NCBI GenBank assembly: GCA_029934835.1
Contig: JAOZLL010000011.1
Span: 1 to 45,246 of the forward strand
Direction of reading: 5' to 3'
DNA length: 45,246 nt
Origin: Flavobacteriaceae bacterium
GTDB taxonomy: Bacteria > Bacteroidota > Bacteroidia > Flavobacteriales > Flavobacteriaceae
Shown here: positions 24,625 to 33,579 of the stretch, one piece after another
Position numbering within the stretch: position 1 is the first letter of the stretch
Layout: the number at the start of each line of letters is the position of its first letter
Made by a program: the position numbers and the translations under genes
The notes under the pieces: model-generated
Seen by the model: only the letters and a program-made list of their open reading frames with translations
Told to the model about the DNA's origin: nothing
Databases searched by the model: none

Positions 24625-26232
24625 TTATTCAATTACTAACTTACGAGTAGCTAAACGACCTGCTTCCTCAACACGGATAATATAAATACCTGAGTGTAGG
24701 TTTGCAATATCAATAGTACTTGTACTAATAGTTTGTTCAAAAACTTGTTTTCCTAAAACATCAAATATTTGAATGTTTTTTTCTAGATTATCTTGAGTGG
24801 TGATAGTTAAAACACCATTGGTTACAGGATTTGGAAATAAACTAAAACTGTTAATATCATTATATTTATTAATGGAAAGAGGATAAGCACCTGAAATATA
24901 TGCACACGTATTATTAGGCGCATCAAATTCATTATCAGCTCCCATTGTCCAGTTAGCTACATTAAACACACCAGCGTTTGCAGTACTTGTAGCGTTTCTT
25001 CTCGCAAAACTATCTTCATAATCCCAAGCAGCATCATGATCACTACTACCTGTTACATCGGTAGGTGTTCCGAATTGATCAATAACCACATCAGATGGAT
25101 CTACAATTCTAAAAGCATCATTTCCGTTTCCTGAAGGACCAGCAGTGATATATGTAGCATCAGGATACATTTCAACAAAAGTAGTTTCACCCAGAGGAAC
25201 AAGATAAACAAATTCATCTGTTTTTACACCCAGAGCAGATATATCAGCAGAATACCAATTTTCACTCGCCGTATCGGCAGCTCCATTAGATTCATTATCC
25301 ATACTATATCCAGTAAAGTTTACAGTACCGTTTACATAAATTTCAATAAATTTAGGACTAGAAGAACCACCAGAGCCACTACAACCATCACTAGCTAAAG
25401 TACCATCTACAATACCCGTAATTACAGGAAAACCAGTAGATGCAGGATAACAAACAGGGCTAGTTGCGTCGGCATCTAAATCACATCCTGCGCTAGTAAC
25501 ATCAACATGTAAATCAGTACCTTCAGAAACACCAGTAATTGTAATAGTACCTGTGGCATTAGATGTTGGATCATCACCGCTAACAGAGCCAGAATCAGGC
25601 GTAATAGTAAAAGTTTCAGTGCCTCCACCCGTAAAAGGAATATCTACAGTGTATGTATCTACACCTACAGTTTCTGCATCACAAGAAGTTACAGCTTCAT
25701 CTAAAATTAAACTACAAGTAGAGCCAGCAGTTTTAAGAAAAGAAAAATCATCTAAATAAGCTACAGCACCACTATAAGTTCTAACTTCAAAATAAAAGCT
25801 AGTAGCACTTGCAGGAGCTGTTAGGTTTACCGTATATTCAGTCCATATACCACCATTATTATCCATATACAAATGTAAAACGGCATCATCAGAATCAATC
25901 CAAGTTGATCCATTTTTCCAAGATGACCAAAGACGAAGATCATCTCCATCATTTTCAATAACTTTGTACCAAATCGTTAGTGTAAATTCATCACCTGGTG
26001 TTATACCAGCAATTAATTGTCCTAGATCTTTAGTACCATCACCAGTATGTTTTGCCGCATAAGTGTCTCCATGTACTTCGGTTGCTTCTTGATCAACATT
26101 TTCTACATGTGTCCATCCAGTTGGGTTGTTTGCGTCAACCCAGCTTTCAAAATCTCCATTAACTAACATTTCTTGCCCATAAGACAAACCAGTTACCATA
26201 ATAGCAACCAATAAAAAGTAAAGTTTTTTCAT
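24625..26232 (-). CDS. T9SS-exported multidomain protein (carbohydrate-binding-like and lamin-tail-like)
   Basis: The 535-residue protein has a signal peptide (MKKLYFLLVAIMVTGLSYG). Residues about 22-168 form a jelly-roll module (MLVNGDFESW, NPTGWTHVENVDQEAT, SFYFEVRTYSG, AYLDDFSF) of the type placed in front of secreted enzymes. A Cys-containing repeat domain follows (about 172-265). A domain with KFIEIYVNGTVNFTGYSM, EFVYLVPLGET and DAFRIVDPSDVVIDQFG resembles lamin-tail domains. A T9SS type A signal ends it (LFPNPVTNG, LHSGIYIIRV, RKLVIE). No catalytic domain is visible, so it is probably a binding or structural surface protein. Confidence 0.82.
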   Translation of the reverse strand: MKKLYFLLVAIMVTGLSYGQEMLVNGDFESWVDANNPTGWTHVENVDQEATEVHGDTYAAKHTGDGTKDLGQLIAGITPGDEFTLTIWYKVIENDGDDLRLWSSWKNGSTWIDSDDAVLHLYMDNNGGIWTEYTVNLTAPASATSFYFEVRTYSGAVAYLDDFSFLKTAGSTCSLILDEAVTSCDAETVGVDTYTVDIPFTGGGTETFTITPDSGSVSGDDPTSNATGTITITGVSEGTDLHVDVTSAGCDLDADATSPVCYPASTGFPVITGIVDGTLASDGCSGSGGSSSPKFIEIYVNGTVNFTGYSMDNESNGAADTASENWYSADISALGVKTDEFVYLVPLGETTFVEMYPDATYITAGPSGNGNDAFRIVDPSDVVIDQFGTPTDVTGSSDHDAAWDYEDSFARRNATSTANAGVFNVANWTMGADNEFDAPNNTCAYISGAYPLSINKYNDINSFSLFPNPVTNGVLTITTQDNLEKNIQIFDVLGKQVFEQTISTSTIDIANLHSGIYIIRVEEAGRLATRKLVIE

Positions 26233-26274
26233 AATTGTAAATATTTATTAAATTAAAAATTGTTTTTGAGTCTA

Positions 26275-26282
26275 CAAAGGTA
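26275..26282 (-). promoter_or_regulatory. -7 promoter box of the T9SS-exported protein gene
   Basis: TACCTTTG on the minus strand, perfect match, 42 nt before the ATG at 26232. Confidence 0.65.
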
Positions 26283-26365
26283 CAAAATACAAGACAGCAA
26301 TTACTTAGTTATCTGAATTTAACAGATACTTAATATGAGTCCTATATTGAATAGTAATTATTTAG

Positions 26366-26470
26366 AAATTTGCAGATGATAAATTACTAGAAATTGCAAC
26401 ATTAAATGAGCAAGCTACTTTTAGGCGTCAGTTTATGAGTAATGTAACTCAAGCTTTTGTTTTGATTTAG
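26366..26470 (+). pseudogene. Possible 3' remnant of a coding sequence
   Basis: A 35-codon stop-to-stop frame reads as plausible protein (EIATLNEQATFRRQ, FMSNVTQAFVLI) with ordinary codon use, but has no suitable start or upstream continuation. It lies between the T9SS gene and batE. It may be the tail of a lost gene or pure chance. Confidence 0.2.
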
Positions 26471-26483
26471 GTATAGTTTAAAA

Positions 26484-27239
26484 TCATTTTAACTTTTTAA
26501 AGTCAGTATTTAGTAGCCACCCAATTTTACCATCAGTGAGTTTTATCTTAGACCAATTATCAATAGTCTGTACTATTTGCACCTTAGTACCTTCATGTAG
26601 TACAAAAGTTTCTGAGGCATTCAATTGAGGCTCTGATTTTATTGAAACTTTAGGGCTAAAAATAATAGCAGGTTGATCTTTATTATAATGATGTTTTGCT
26701 TTAATAGTAAAACTCAATACGAATAAAAATAAGCCAACACTTACAAAGCTGAGAATAAAAAACACCCGTTTATTAGTAGTATATCGTGAAAAGTAATAGG
26801 AAAGAAAAAAACCAGCAATTAAAAAAGCAAGCACTACGCTGATCCAAGCCCATGTATTGTATGAAATAGGATAGATGATAGCCATATTAAATCGTTGTAA
26901 TACACTTTTAGGAACGATCTCAATAGCATCAATAGTCATGCGTTGTGCAAAAACTAAATTGTGTTTGGCATCTTCATGTAATGGATTCAGTAATAAAGCT
27001 TTTTCAAAATAATAAATACTTGGTGCTATCTGATTAAGTTTGTAATAGGCATTACCCATATTAAAATATAAATCAGCAGATTCTTGACCTAATTTTTCAG
27101 TTTTATGGTAGGTTTTTAGCGCTTGTGAATAAGATCCATCACGATATGCTGCATTGGCTTTTTCAAAAAGTTCTGCTGCATTTTGAGCCAAAAGTACATT
27201 GGTTAGTAGAATGAATATGATGTTAATAACTTGTTTCAT
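26484..27239 (-). CDS. batE: BatE: TPR and SH3-domain membrane protein
   Basis: Last gene of the Bat operon. The 251-residue protein has a signal peptide (to about residue 18), two to three TPRs (AELFEKANAAYRDGSYSQAL, DLYFNMGNAYYKLNQ, SIYYFEKALLLNP), two membrane spans (about 130-152 and 162-182), and a C-terminal bacterial SH3 domain ending WSKIKLTDGKIGWLLNTDF. Bat proteins form a periplasm-facing complex linked to stress or oxygen tolerance in Bacteroidota. BatD lies upstream on the same strand with an unusually long 158-bp spacer that contains an inverted repeat. Confidence 0.88.
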   Translation of the reverse strand: MKQVINIIFILLTNVLLAQNAAELFEKANAAYRDGSYSQALKTYHKTEKLGQESADLYFNMGNAYYKLNQIAPSIYYFEKALLLNPLHEDAKHNLVFAQRMTIDAIEIVPKSVLQRFNMAIIYPISYNTWAWISVVLAFLIAGFFLSYYFSRYTTNKRVFFILSFVSVGLFLFVLSFTIKAKHHYNKDQPAIIFSPKVSIKSEPQLNASETFVLHEGTKVQIVQTIDNWSKIKLTDGKIGWLLNTDFKKLK

Positions 27240-27256
27240 TGTATATCATGTTTCAC

Positions 27257-27299
27257 CTCGCAGAGTCTCTGTTGGTCGATGTGGTTGCGACTCTGTGAG
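27257..27299. repeat. Inverted repeat in the batD-batE spacer
   Basis: CTCGCAGAGTC (27257-27267) pairs with GACTCTGTGAG (27289-27299), one G-T pair, around a 21-nt loop holding GTTGGTCGAT. The loop decamer also occurs in the spacer upstream of batD (near 29258). Confidence 0.45.
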
Positions 27300-27397
27300 T
27301 TTTGTTTACTTATTACTTTTCATTTTATTAGCATTTATCAAACTCCCAAAGTTGTCTACACTTCTTCCATTTTGAAACTTTGTGAGTTCTTTGCAAG

Positions 27398-29164
27398 TTA
27401 TCTCAATTCAGAATTAATTCTACTGATAACTTTAGCAGCTTTATTGTATTCTTCTTTCATCATAAAGTCAGTAGTCGGTGCATATCGTGCAAAATCACAA
27501 TCGTTAAGTACTTCTATAAAAGATCCAATTGTAGCTTCTTTAACCTCATATTTCACCAATAAATCACTAATTTTATCTTGACTAATATCAGTTGTTTCGA
27601 TATGCAATTTGGCTTTTAAGAAATTGTGTAATGCTTTTTCTAAAGCAATATAAAACGCTTCTTTGTTTTTTAATTGTTTTTTAGCTTCTGACAAATACTT
27701 TTTAGCCAATCTATCAGCTATTCTAGTCTTATTTCCTTGGACATCAGCTAATTTCTTTTTACGTTTACGTCCGATAAAAATCCCAAAGGGTATGGTCAAC
27801 AAGGGAGCAATCAGTAAACCATAAAATAGTTTTGATTGATAAAAATCAGCTATCTCAGGAGTTTCAAAAATTGTTTCGGTCTGGATAAATCTAAAATCAC
27901 CACCTGTATTTTGTACTATTTGTTTTGAAACTGTACTATCAGTAGCCGTAGATGGTAATGCTTTTCCTTCTGTAACATCAATAATTAAATCATCTGAAGT
28001 AATGGAATGATATTGTTTGTCTTTTAGATTAAAATAGGAAAAAGTTACTGCTGGAATTTTATATTTTCCTTTGTATTCTGGAACGATAGAGTAACTATCA
28101 GTGATGCTTCCTTTTAATCCTGTTAATGTAGTGGTTACTTTTTGTTTCCGCTCTGGAGTATAAACTTCTAATTCAGCAGGGACACTAATCTCAGGAATTT
28201 CAAAGAGTTTTAGATTCCCTTTTCCTGAAATTTTTACATTTATTTGAGTTGATTCGTTTGCTTTTAAGACTTCCTTATTGGTATTAACTACTAAATCAAA
28301 ATTACCAACAGCACCCGTAAAATTTTCTGGCTTTCCTTCAAGCGGTAATGCTTTAACATTAACTACTTTTCTTCCTGATGTATAACTTGTACTAATATTT
28401 CTAGTCTGTGCATTTCCAAAAAAGTCATAACGACCCGTAGGAACGTTTACAATCATATCCATCTTTATAGGATTGATAGTTAATTTCCCTGATTTTTGTG
28501 GAATTAATACTGCTTTTTTAAGTGTATAATACCGAAAATCCTCTCCTTTTAATTTCCCTTTTTTTGCTTCTTGTTTAGTAATAGGAATTTCTTGATTCCA
28601 GAAGCCTTCATATTTTGGAATTTCGCCAAATTGCGTATTTCCAAATCCGACATCTTTACTAAAGTACAAACGATATTCTACATAAACACTTTCACCAACA
28701 TACGGATTAGATTTTGATAGAGATGCTACTAAAAAGATATTTTCTTGGGCTATATAATAGGGATCATTAGGGTTTTTAGGAATATCAACTTTTTTTGTAA
28801 CTCTTACTGAAACGGTATTCGTAGTAACTGTTTTCCCATCATATTCAATAGTCGCAGCAGGAATGGTGAAGGTTCCAACAGCTTTAGGTTCTATGATAAA
28901 TGTATACGTTTGAGAGTAAGAGGTTTTGCCATTTACCCATGATTGACTCACGGACGAACTTGGACCGGCAATCACTTTAAAGTTTTGAAAATTAGGTGCT
29001 TTAAAATTATCAGCACCATTTTTATTCATAGAAAATTCAATTTTTAAACGCTGATTAACACCAAGTTTATTTTTACTGACGTTTGCTTTGAATTCAAAAT
29101 CTTGTGCACTAATAAATGTGCTGATAAAAAACAGTAGAGTAGTTATGTAATGTTTACTTGTCAA
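27398..29164 (-). CDS. batD: BatD oxygen-tolerance family protein
   Basis: A 588-residue envelope protein with signal MTSKHYITTLLFFISTFISA, three or more immunoglobulin-like beta domains (FKANVSKNKLGVNQRLKIEF, VKVTIPAATIEYDG-type repeats, FLVASLSKSNPYVGESVYVEY), one membrane span at about residues 447-466 (KLFYGLLIAPLLTIPFGIFIG), and a cytoplasmic helical tail rich in Lys and Glu. This is the BatD architecture. It would sit beside the VWA proteins BatA and BatB. The stop is followed by the repeat-bearing spacer before batE, and a metallophosphoesterase gene precedes it with a 158-bp gap. Confidence 0.92.
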   Translation of the reverse strand: MTSKHYITTLLFFISTFISAQDFEFKANVSKNKLGVNQRLKIEFSMNKNGADNFKAPNFQNFKVIAGPSSSVSQSWVNGKTSYSQTYTFIIEPKAVGTFTIPAATIEYDGKTVTTNTVSVRVTKKVDIPKNPNDPYYIAQENIFLVASLSKSNPYVGESVYVEYRLYFSKDVGFGNTQFGEIPKYEGFWNQEIPITKQEAKKGKLKGEDFRYYTLKKAVLIPQKSGKLTINPIKMDMIVNVPTGRYDFFGNAQTRNISTSYTSGRKVVNVKALPLEGKPENFTGAVGNFDLVVNTNKEVLKANESTQINVKISGKGNLKLFEIPEISVPAELEVYTPERKQKVTTTLTGLKGSITDSYSIVPEYKGKYKIPAVTFSYFNLKDKQYHSITSDDLIIDVTEGKALPSTATDSTVSKQIVQNTGGDFRFIQTETIFETPEIADFYQSKLFYGLLIAPLLTIPFGIFIGRKRKKKLADVQGNKTRIADRLAKKYLSEAKKQLKNKEAFYIALEKALHNFLKAKLHIETTDISQDKISDLLVKYEVKEATIGSFIEVLNDCDFARYAPTTDFMMKEEYNKAAKVISRINSELR

Positions 29165-29322
29165 GTTTTAATATATTTAGGTATTGACCAACAGCAAAAA
29201 TCGGAATACGATTTAAAGATTACAAAAATCGATTGGGAAAGTTATGTTAAAGTTCGTTGGTCGATTTGTGACTTGTGATTCGGTTCATTAATCTGAATAA
29301 AGGTAATTCTATTCGTTTTACT

Positions 29323-30162
29323 TTAAGCAATTCCTAATTTAAAAAGTGTAATTTCAGGACGTACATTAAATCTGACCTGCCATAAGTGACCTAAAGCTCT
29401 GTTTATATATAGAGTTCTACCATCTTTTAAATCTATTTCACCTGAAGTATAGGTTTGATTCTTTACGGGAAGCATCGGAGGATCTAAAAACGGAGGTTTA
29501 ACTTGTCCACCATGTGTATGCCCTGATAAAATCCATCCTTTATAGCCATTCCAAATATCTAAATCACAGACATCAGGATTGTGACATAATACAATATTTG
29601 CCTTTTTTTCGTCGTAAGACTTCATGGCATTTTTTGGTTTAAAGTTGGTTGCCCAATAATCATCAAATCCAATAAAATTGAGTCCGTTTACTTCTTTTTG
29701 TTCATTTCTAAGAATACTAATACCTGATTTTTCTAGTATATTGATAACTGATACTGCAACTTCATTTTGTGCCCAATTTTTCCCATAATCATGATTTCCT
29801 AAAATTGCGATTGTTCCTAGTTTCCCTTTTACGGGATTTTGAAAAACCTCTTTAAGTTGTTCTAGTTGCTCGCCATTTTCATAACTAATAAAATCACCTG
29901 TATAGACAACAAAATCAGGTTTTAAAAAAGTTGCTTTCTTAAATGATTTAATGATAAAACACCAATCGAATCGATTTCCAACATGAATATCACTAATTTG
30001 CATTAAAGTCAATCCATTAAGACTTTTAGGTAGGTTTTTAATGGGCATTTTCTTTTTTACAAACTCCAACCAAAAAGGTTCAATTTTCCAGCTATACAAT
30101 CCGGTTGTTAATCCTAACCCGATGATGCTAAGTATTCCCTTTATGAATTTTCGTCTAATCAT
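29323..30162 (-). CDS. Membrane-anchored metallophosphoesterase (YkuE-like)
   Basis: The 279-residue protein has a short N-terminal hydrophobic span after MIRRKF (residues about 8-22), so it is anchored to or exported across the inner membrane. All calcineurin-like motifs are present: DIHVG, GDF in VVYTGDFIS, GNHDYG, the lone His in VLCHNPD and GHTHGGQV. The layout matches YkuE/LpxG-type enzymes that hydrolyse phosphodiesters or UDP-sugar lipid precursors; substrate unknown. It lies between batC and batD on the same strand, 30 nt after batC. It is not one of the usual Bat genes, so it may be an insertion into the operon or a local addition to its function. Confidence 0.88.
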   Translation of the reverse strand: MIRRKFIKGILSIIGLGLTTGLYSWKIEPFWLEFVKKKMPIKNLPKSLNGLTLMQISDIHVGNRFDWCFIIKSFKKATFLKPDFVVYTGDFISYENGEQLEQLKEVFQNPVKGKLGTIAILGNHDYGKNWAQNEVAVSVINILEKSGISILRNEQKEVNGLNFIGFDDYWATNFKPKNAMKSYDEKKANIVLCHNPDVCDLDIWNGYKGWILSGHTHGGQVKPPFLDPPMLPVKNQTYTSGEIDLKDGRTLYINRALGHLWQVRFNVRPEITLFKLGIA

Positions 30163-30192
30163 GTATTATATACCTTTTGCGTATGGCGTAAG

Positions 30193-31026
30193 CTACCAAT
30201 CCTTCTCCGTTTTCACAGGTTGCCCTTTTACTTTCTTAGCATTTACTTTGTCTTGGGTTTTCTTTTCTTCGTTTTGCATGGCTTCCAAGAGTTGTTTTAC
30301 TTGCTGAGGAGATAATTTTCCAGGCTGTGGTTGTTGCTTTTGATCTTGTTGGTCATTTTCTTTAGGATCTTTTTTTTTATCATCAGGCTTATCCTCTTTG
30401 TCTTTGTCACCATCTTTGTCATCCTCCTTATCTTTATTAGGATCGTCTTTGTTGTCTTTATCATCACCTTTTTTATCATCTTTCTTATCATCATTTTTTT
30501 CTTTGTCGTCTTTCTTATCCTGATCTTTGTTGTCTTTATTCTTATCGTCTTTGTTGTCTTTATTCTGATCTTGTTGATTTTTCAAGAGTTCTTGTGCTAA
30601 AGCCAAATTATAGCGTGTTTCTTCATCTTTTGGATTAATTCGTAAACTATTTTTATAGGAATCGACTGCTTTTTGATAGTCATTTAATCCCATTTGTGCA
30701 TTACCAATATTGTGATGAGATTGTGCTTTTAAACTATTACTTTTAGCATTTTTTGCCAGATAATCATATTGTGTAATGGCTTCTTTATAGCGTTTTTGTA
30801 ACATCATGGCATTCGCTAGATTGTAGATTGCTTTTGGATTTCCAGGATGAGTTGCCATAGATTTTTTATAGGAGACTTCAGCATCAGCATAGTTTGCTTT
30901 TTGGTATAATTCGTTTCCTTCACGCAGTTGATTGTTAGCAATGCGCGCTTGTTTTTCAATATCTTGAGCAAAACTATTATTAGCTATGAACAGAATGAAT
31001 AAAAAGAATTTTATAGAACGATTCAT
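30193..31026 (-). CDS. batC: BatC: TPR protein with long Lys/Asp-rich linker
   Basis: A 277-residue protein with signal (to about residue 20), three to four TPRs (about 30-145: QLREGNELYQKANYADAEVSY, PKAIYNLANAMMLQKRYKEA, AQSHHNIGNAQMGLNDYQKA), and a tail of about 73 residues (153-225) almost wholly Lys, Asp, Asn and Glu, followed by a helical end with LSPQQVKQLLEAMQNEE. TPR plus charged tail is usual for BatC, though this linker is long. Its ATG overlaps the batB stop by one base (TAATG), indicating translational coupling. The linker DNA is low complexity and creates long meaningless frames on the other strand. Confidence 0.9.
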   Translation of the reverse strand: MNRSIKFFLFILFIANNSFAQDIEKQARIANNQLREGNELYQKANYADAEVSYKKSMATHPGNPKAIYNLANAMMLQKRYKEAITQYDYLAKNAKSNSLKAQSHHNIGNAQMGLNDYQKAVDSYKNSLRINPKDEETRYNLALAQELLKNQQDQNKDNKDDKNKDNKDQDKKDDKEKNDDKKDDKKGDDKDNKDDPNKDKEDDKDGDKDKEDKPDDKKKDPKENDQQDQKQQPQPGKLSPQQVKQLLEAMQNEEKKTQDKVNAKKVKGQPVKTEKDW

Positions 31027-32063
31027 TACTTACTTTTTTCATTAAATAAATTCAACTTTTGAATCCATTTTGTTTTCTTTTCTAACAGAAATATATCTAA
31101 CAATAATAGGAATAATCCGATACCGATAAACCATTGAAATTGGTCTTTATAATCAGAAAATTCTTTGGTTTCAAATTCTTTTTTTTCAGCATTAATTAGT
31201 AGATCCTCTACATATTTTACAGCTTCTTTAGTTTTATTTCCGTCAATATAACTTCCTTTGCCGGTTTTAGCGATTGTTTTTAATACGTCATCGTGTAGTT
31301 GGGTGATTATCATATTACCTTCTCTATCTTTTTTATATCGAATATTTCCTTTTTTATTAATGGGAATTGGTCCTCCTTTTCGAGTTCCCAAACCAATAGT
31401 ATAGGTCTTAATTGCTTCTTGTTGAGCTTTTTGAGTTAGAGATTTTGCATTGTCTTGATGATCTTCTCCATCGGATATTATAAACAAAAACCGATTGGTT
31501 TGCTCGTCATTATCATAATAGGTTTGTGCTAGTTTGATGGCTTCGCCAATGGCTGTTCCTTGACTAGAAACCATATCAGGATGTGCTGTTGCAAGGAACA
31601 TTTTAGCAGCAGAATGATCGGTTGTTATCGGTAATAACGGATAGGCATTTCCTGCATAAATAATAATTCCTACACGATCACTTCCTAATTTATCGATGAT
31701 ATTATTAATGATTAATTTGGCTTTTTCTAAACGGCTCGGCGCGACATCTTGAGCTAGCATGCTTTTAGAAACATCTAATGCAAAGACAACATCTACACCA
31801 CTACGTTTTACCGTTTTTAGCGCAGTTCCCATTTTGGGATTAACTAATCCGATGATTAAAAAAGTTAAACCCAAACTCACTACAATCATTTTAAGCATAG
31901 ACTTAAAGGTAGATTTATCTGGACTTAAACGTTTTAATAAATCAGAATCAGCAAATTTTTTCTGTATGCGTTTTTTCCACCATAAAACCATAAAATAGCC
32001 TAGCCATACTAGTGGTAAAATAGCTAGTAGGTAAAAATATATGGGCGTTTCTAGTCTGTACAT
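31026..32063 (-). CDS. batB: BatB: von Willebrand factor A membrane protein
   Basis: A 345-residue inner-membrane protein with two N-terminal spans (about 8-28 and 56-74), a VWA domain and one C-terminal span (about 315-333). The metal-ion-dependent adhesion site is complete: DVSKS (97-101), the Thr in SSQGTAIGEA and the Asp in IISDGEDH. It should bind partner proteins through the metal, with BatA as its near twin. Its start is 8 nt from the inner edge of the inverted repeat that bounds the four-helix-bundle cassette, and its end overlaps batC by one base. Confidence 0.95.
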   Translation of the reverse strand: MYRLETPIYFYLLAILPLVWLGYFMVLWWKKRIQKKFADSDLLKRLSPDKSTFKSMLKMIVVSLGLTFLIIGLVNPKMGTALKTVKRSGVDVVFALDVSKSMLAQDVAPSRLEKAKLIINNIIDKLGSDRVGIIIYAGNAYPLLPITTDHSAAKMFLATAHPDMVSSQGTAIGEAIKLAQTYYDNDEQTNRFLFIISDGEDHQDNAKSLTQKAQQEAIKTYTIGLGTRKGGPIPINKKGNIRYKKDREGNMIITQLHDDVLKTIAKTGKGSYIDGNKTKEAVKYVEDLLINAEKKEFETKEFSDYKDQFQWFIGIGLFLLLLDIFLLEKKTKWIQKLNLFNEKSK

Positions 32064-32070
32064 TCAAGTG

Positions 32071-32538
32071 TTTATTTGTGGATTTGTTTATCTGTTAAGT
32101 TGATATTTACGTAAAGCATTTAGCATATTGGTGATTTTTGTTATTTGTAACCGAACGCTATCATACTCATGTTGTGAAATATATTCTAATTCTTTTGAAA
32201 TTATTACTTGATTTAATAGCTCCATAGTAGAACTATAGGAAATTGTTGTAAAATGAGCCTTATCCTTGTTTGTGTTTCTTGATGTTCCTTCTGAAATATT
32301 TGAGGCTATAGAAATAGCGGCTCGTTTCATTTGACTTATTAAACCAAATCGTTCATCAGTAGGAAATTCATTAGTTAATTTATAAATAGTTTTAACCAAT
32401 TCAACACTTTCTTTCCAAACTTCTAATTTCTCAAATGAATATATATACATAATAGTAGTAATTATTTTTCCTTGAATTTTTCAGGAAGTGTTTTTTTCAT
32501 ACTCCTTTTAACAAATAAACAAATCCACTCTAAATAAA
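32071..32538. mobile_element. Inverted-repeat-flanked cassette carrying a four-helix-bundle gene
   Basis: The arms at 32071-32098 and 32508-32538 are inverted copies: the core TTAACARATAAACAAATCC plus AC matches at 20 of 21 bases, then a further AAATAAA matches after a 3-base insertion. Between them lies only the gene at 32088-32450. The left arm provides the last two codons and stop of that gene; the right arm overlaps the last bases of batA. Its removal would leave batA and batB adjacent. No transposase is present. Confidence 0.6.
32088..32450 (-). CDS. Four-helix-bundle protein (S23/23S rRNA intervening-sequence protein family)
   Basis: The 120-residue protein has the family's typical run: SFEKLEVWKESVELVKTIY, LTNEFPTDERFGLISQMKRAA, SIASNISEGTSRN, then two further helices with MELLNQVIISKEL. 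Members were first seen inside 23S rRNA intervening sequences, and a related protein (bAvd) works with diversity-generating reverse transcriptases; neither context is present here. In Bacteroidota such genes are scattered singly between unrelated genes. Here it lies between batA and batB and is bounded by inverted repeats that encode its C terminus. It could bind RNA through its basic surface; that is inference. Confidence 0.85.
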   Translation of the reverse strand: MYIYSFEKLEVWKESVELVKTIYKLTNEFPTDERFGLISQMKRAAISIASNISEGTSRNTNKDKAHFTTISYSSTMELLNQVIISKELEYISQHEYDSVRLQITKITNMLNALRKYQLNR

Positions 32539-33531
32539 GCTTTTATAAACAGTAAATTTCAACAACATTTCCAACAACAAAAACAAGCCTGCTAACAAAA
32601 CCCAGAATCTAAATTGTTCATCATAGTTGTAGTATTTAAACTCTTCAACTTCTGTTTTTTCCATTTTATTGATTTCCTCATATATTTTTTTAAGTTTGGT
32701 ATTGCTAGTTGCTCTAAAATAACGTCCGCCGGTTTCTTTGGCAATCTTTTTTAACAGTACTTCATCAATTTCTACGAATTGGTTTTGAAAATTTAGACTA
32801 CCATTTGCGTTTTTTGAAACAGGAAATAGTGCCATTCCATTAGTCCCTAAACCTATCGTATACACTTTTATCTCTAAATCTTTTGCAATTTCTGAGGCTG
32901 TTATAGGATCGACAAATCCGGTATTATTCACGCCATCTGTTAAAAGAATAATTACTTTGCTTTTTGCTTTACTATCTTTTATTCTGTTAATAGCCGAACC
33001 TAATCCCATACCAATGGCTGTGCCACCTTCTAGTTCACCCCAATTTAGTTCACTTATTGATCTTACAATAATATCTTTATCACTTGTAACAGGTGTTTTG
33101 GTAAAACTTTCACCGGCATAAGCAACAATTCCTATACGGTCATTCGGACGTTTATTTACAAAATTAATAGCTACTTTCTTTAATGATTCTAGTCTATTTG
33201 GTTGTAAATCTTTAGCTAACATACTTGCTGACACATCAATCGCCATAACAATATCAATTCCTTTATTGGTCTTGGTTTTTTTACTTACGGAATAGGTTCG
33301 TGATCTTGCTAACGCAACAACTAATGCGCTTATCGCTAGCAAACGTAAAATGGGTAAAATAGCCCTTGTTTTTGCAATCCAACTACCTTTTGTAAGCAAT
33401 CCTTTTGAATTTCCCATTTTTAGACTTGCCCGATTTTTATTGCCTATCCAAAAATACCATACTATCAATAAAGGTATCAGGGCAAAAAGCCATAAAAAAT
33501 TAGGATGTAAAAATTCAAAATTATTTGGCAT
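32530..33531 (-). CDS. batA: BatA: von Willebrand factor A membrane protein
   Basis: The 333-residue protein is a homologue of BatB with the same layout: two N-terminal spans (about 11-29 and 58-75), a VWA domain with DVSAS (99-103), the Thr in LEGGTAIGMG and the Asp in ILLTDGVNN, and a C-terminal span near 308-325. The last codons (SFI then TAG) lie in the right arm of the inverted repeat that separates it from batB. A BatD-like protein precedes it after 48 nt. Confidence 0.95.
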   Translation of the reverse strand: MPNNFEFLHPNFLWLFALIPLLIVWYFWIGNKNRASLKMGNSKGLLTKGSWIAKTRAILPILRLLAISALVVALARSRTYSVSKKTKTNKGIDIVMAIDVSASMLAKDLQPNRLESLKKVAINFVNKRPNDRIGIVAYAGESFTKTPVTSDKDIIVRSISELNWGELEGGTAIGMGLGSAINRIKDSKAKSKVIILLTDGVNNTGFVDPITASEIAKDLEIKVYTIGLGTNGMALFPVSKNANGSLNFQNQFVEIDEVLLKKIAKETGGRYFRATSNTKLKKIYEEINKMEKTEVEEFKYYNYDEQFRFWVLLAGLFLLLEMLLKFTVYKSFI

Positions 33532-33579
33532 GATTTGAAAGTTAGAAGTCTGAAGTTTTGATTTGTTTATATAATTAAT

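Noticed and set aside
30297-30600. Open frames on both strands across the batC linker
   Set aside because: They are by-products of the low-complexity Lys/Asp codons; the TPR protein frame explains the region.
32088-32450. Diversity-generating retroelement suggested by the bAvd-like four-helix protein
   Set aside because: There is no reverse transcriptase, template repeat or variable repeat in the window.
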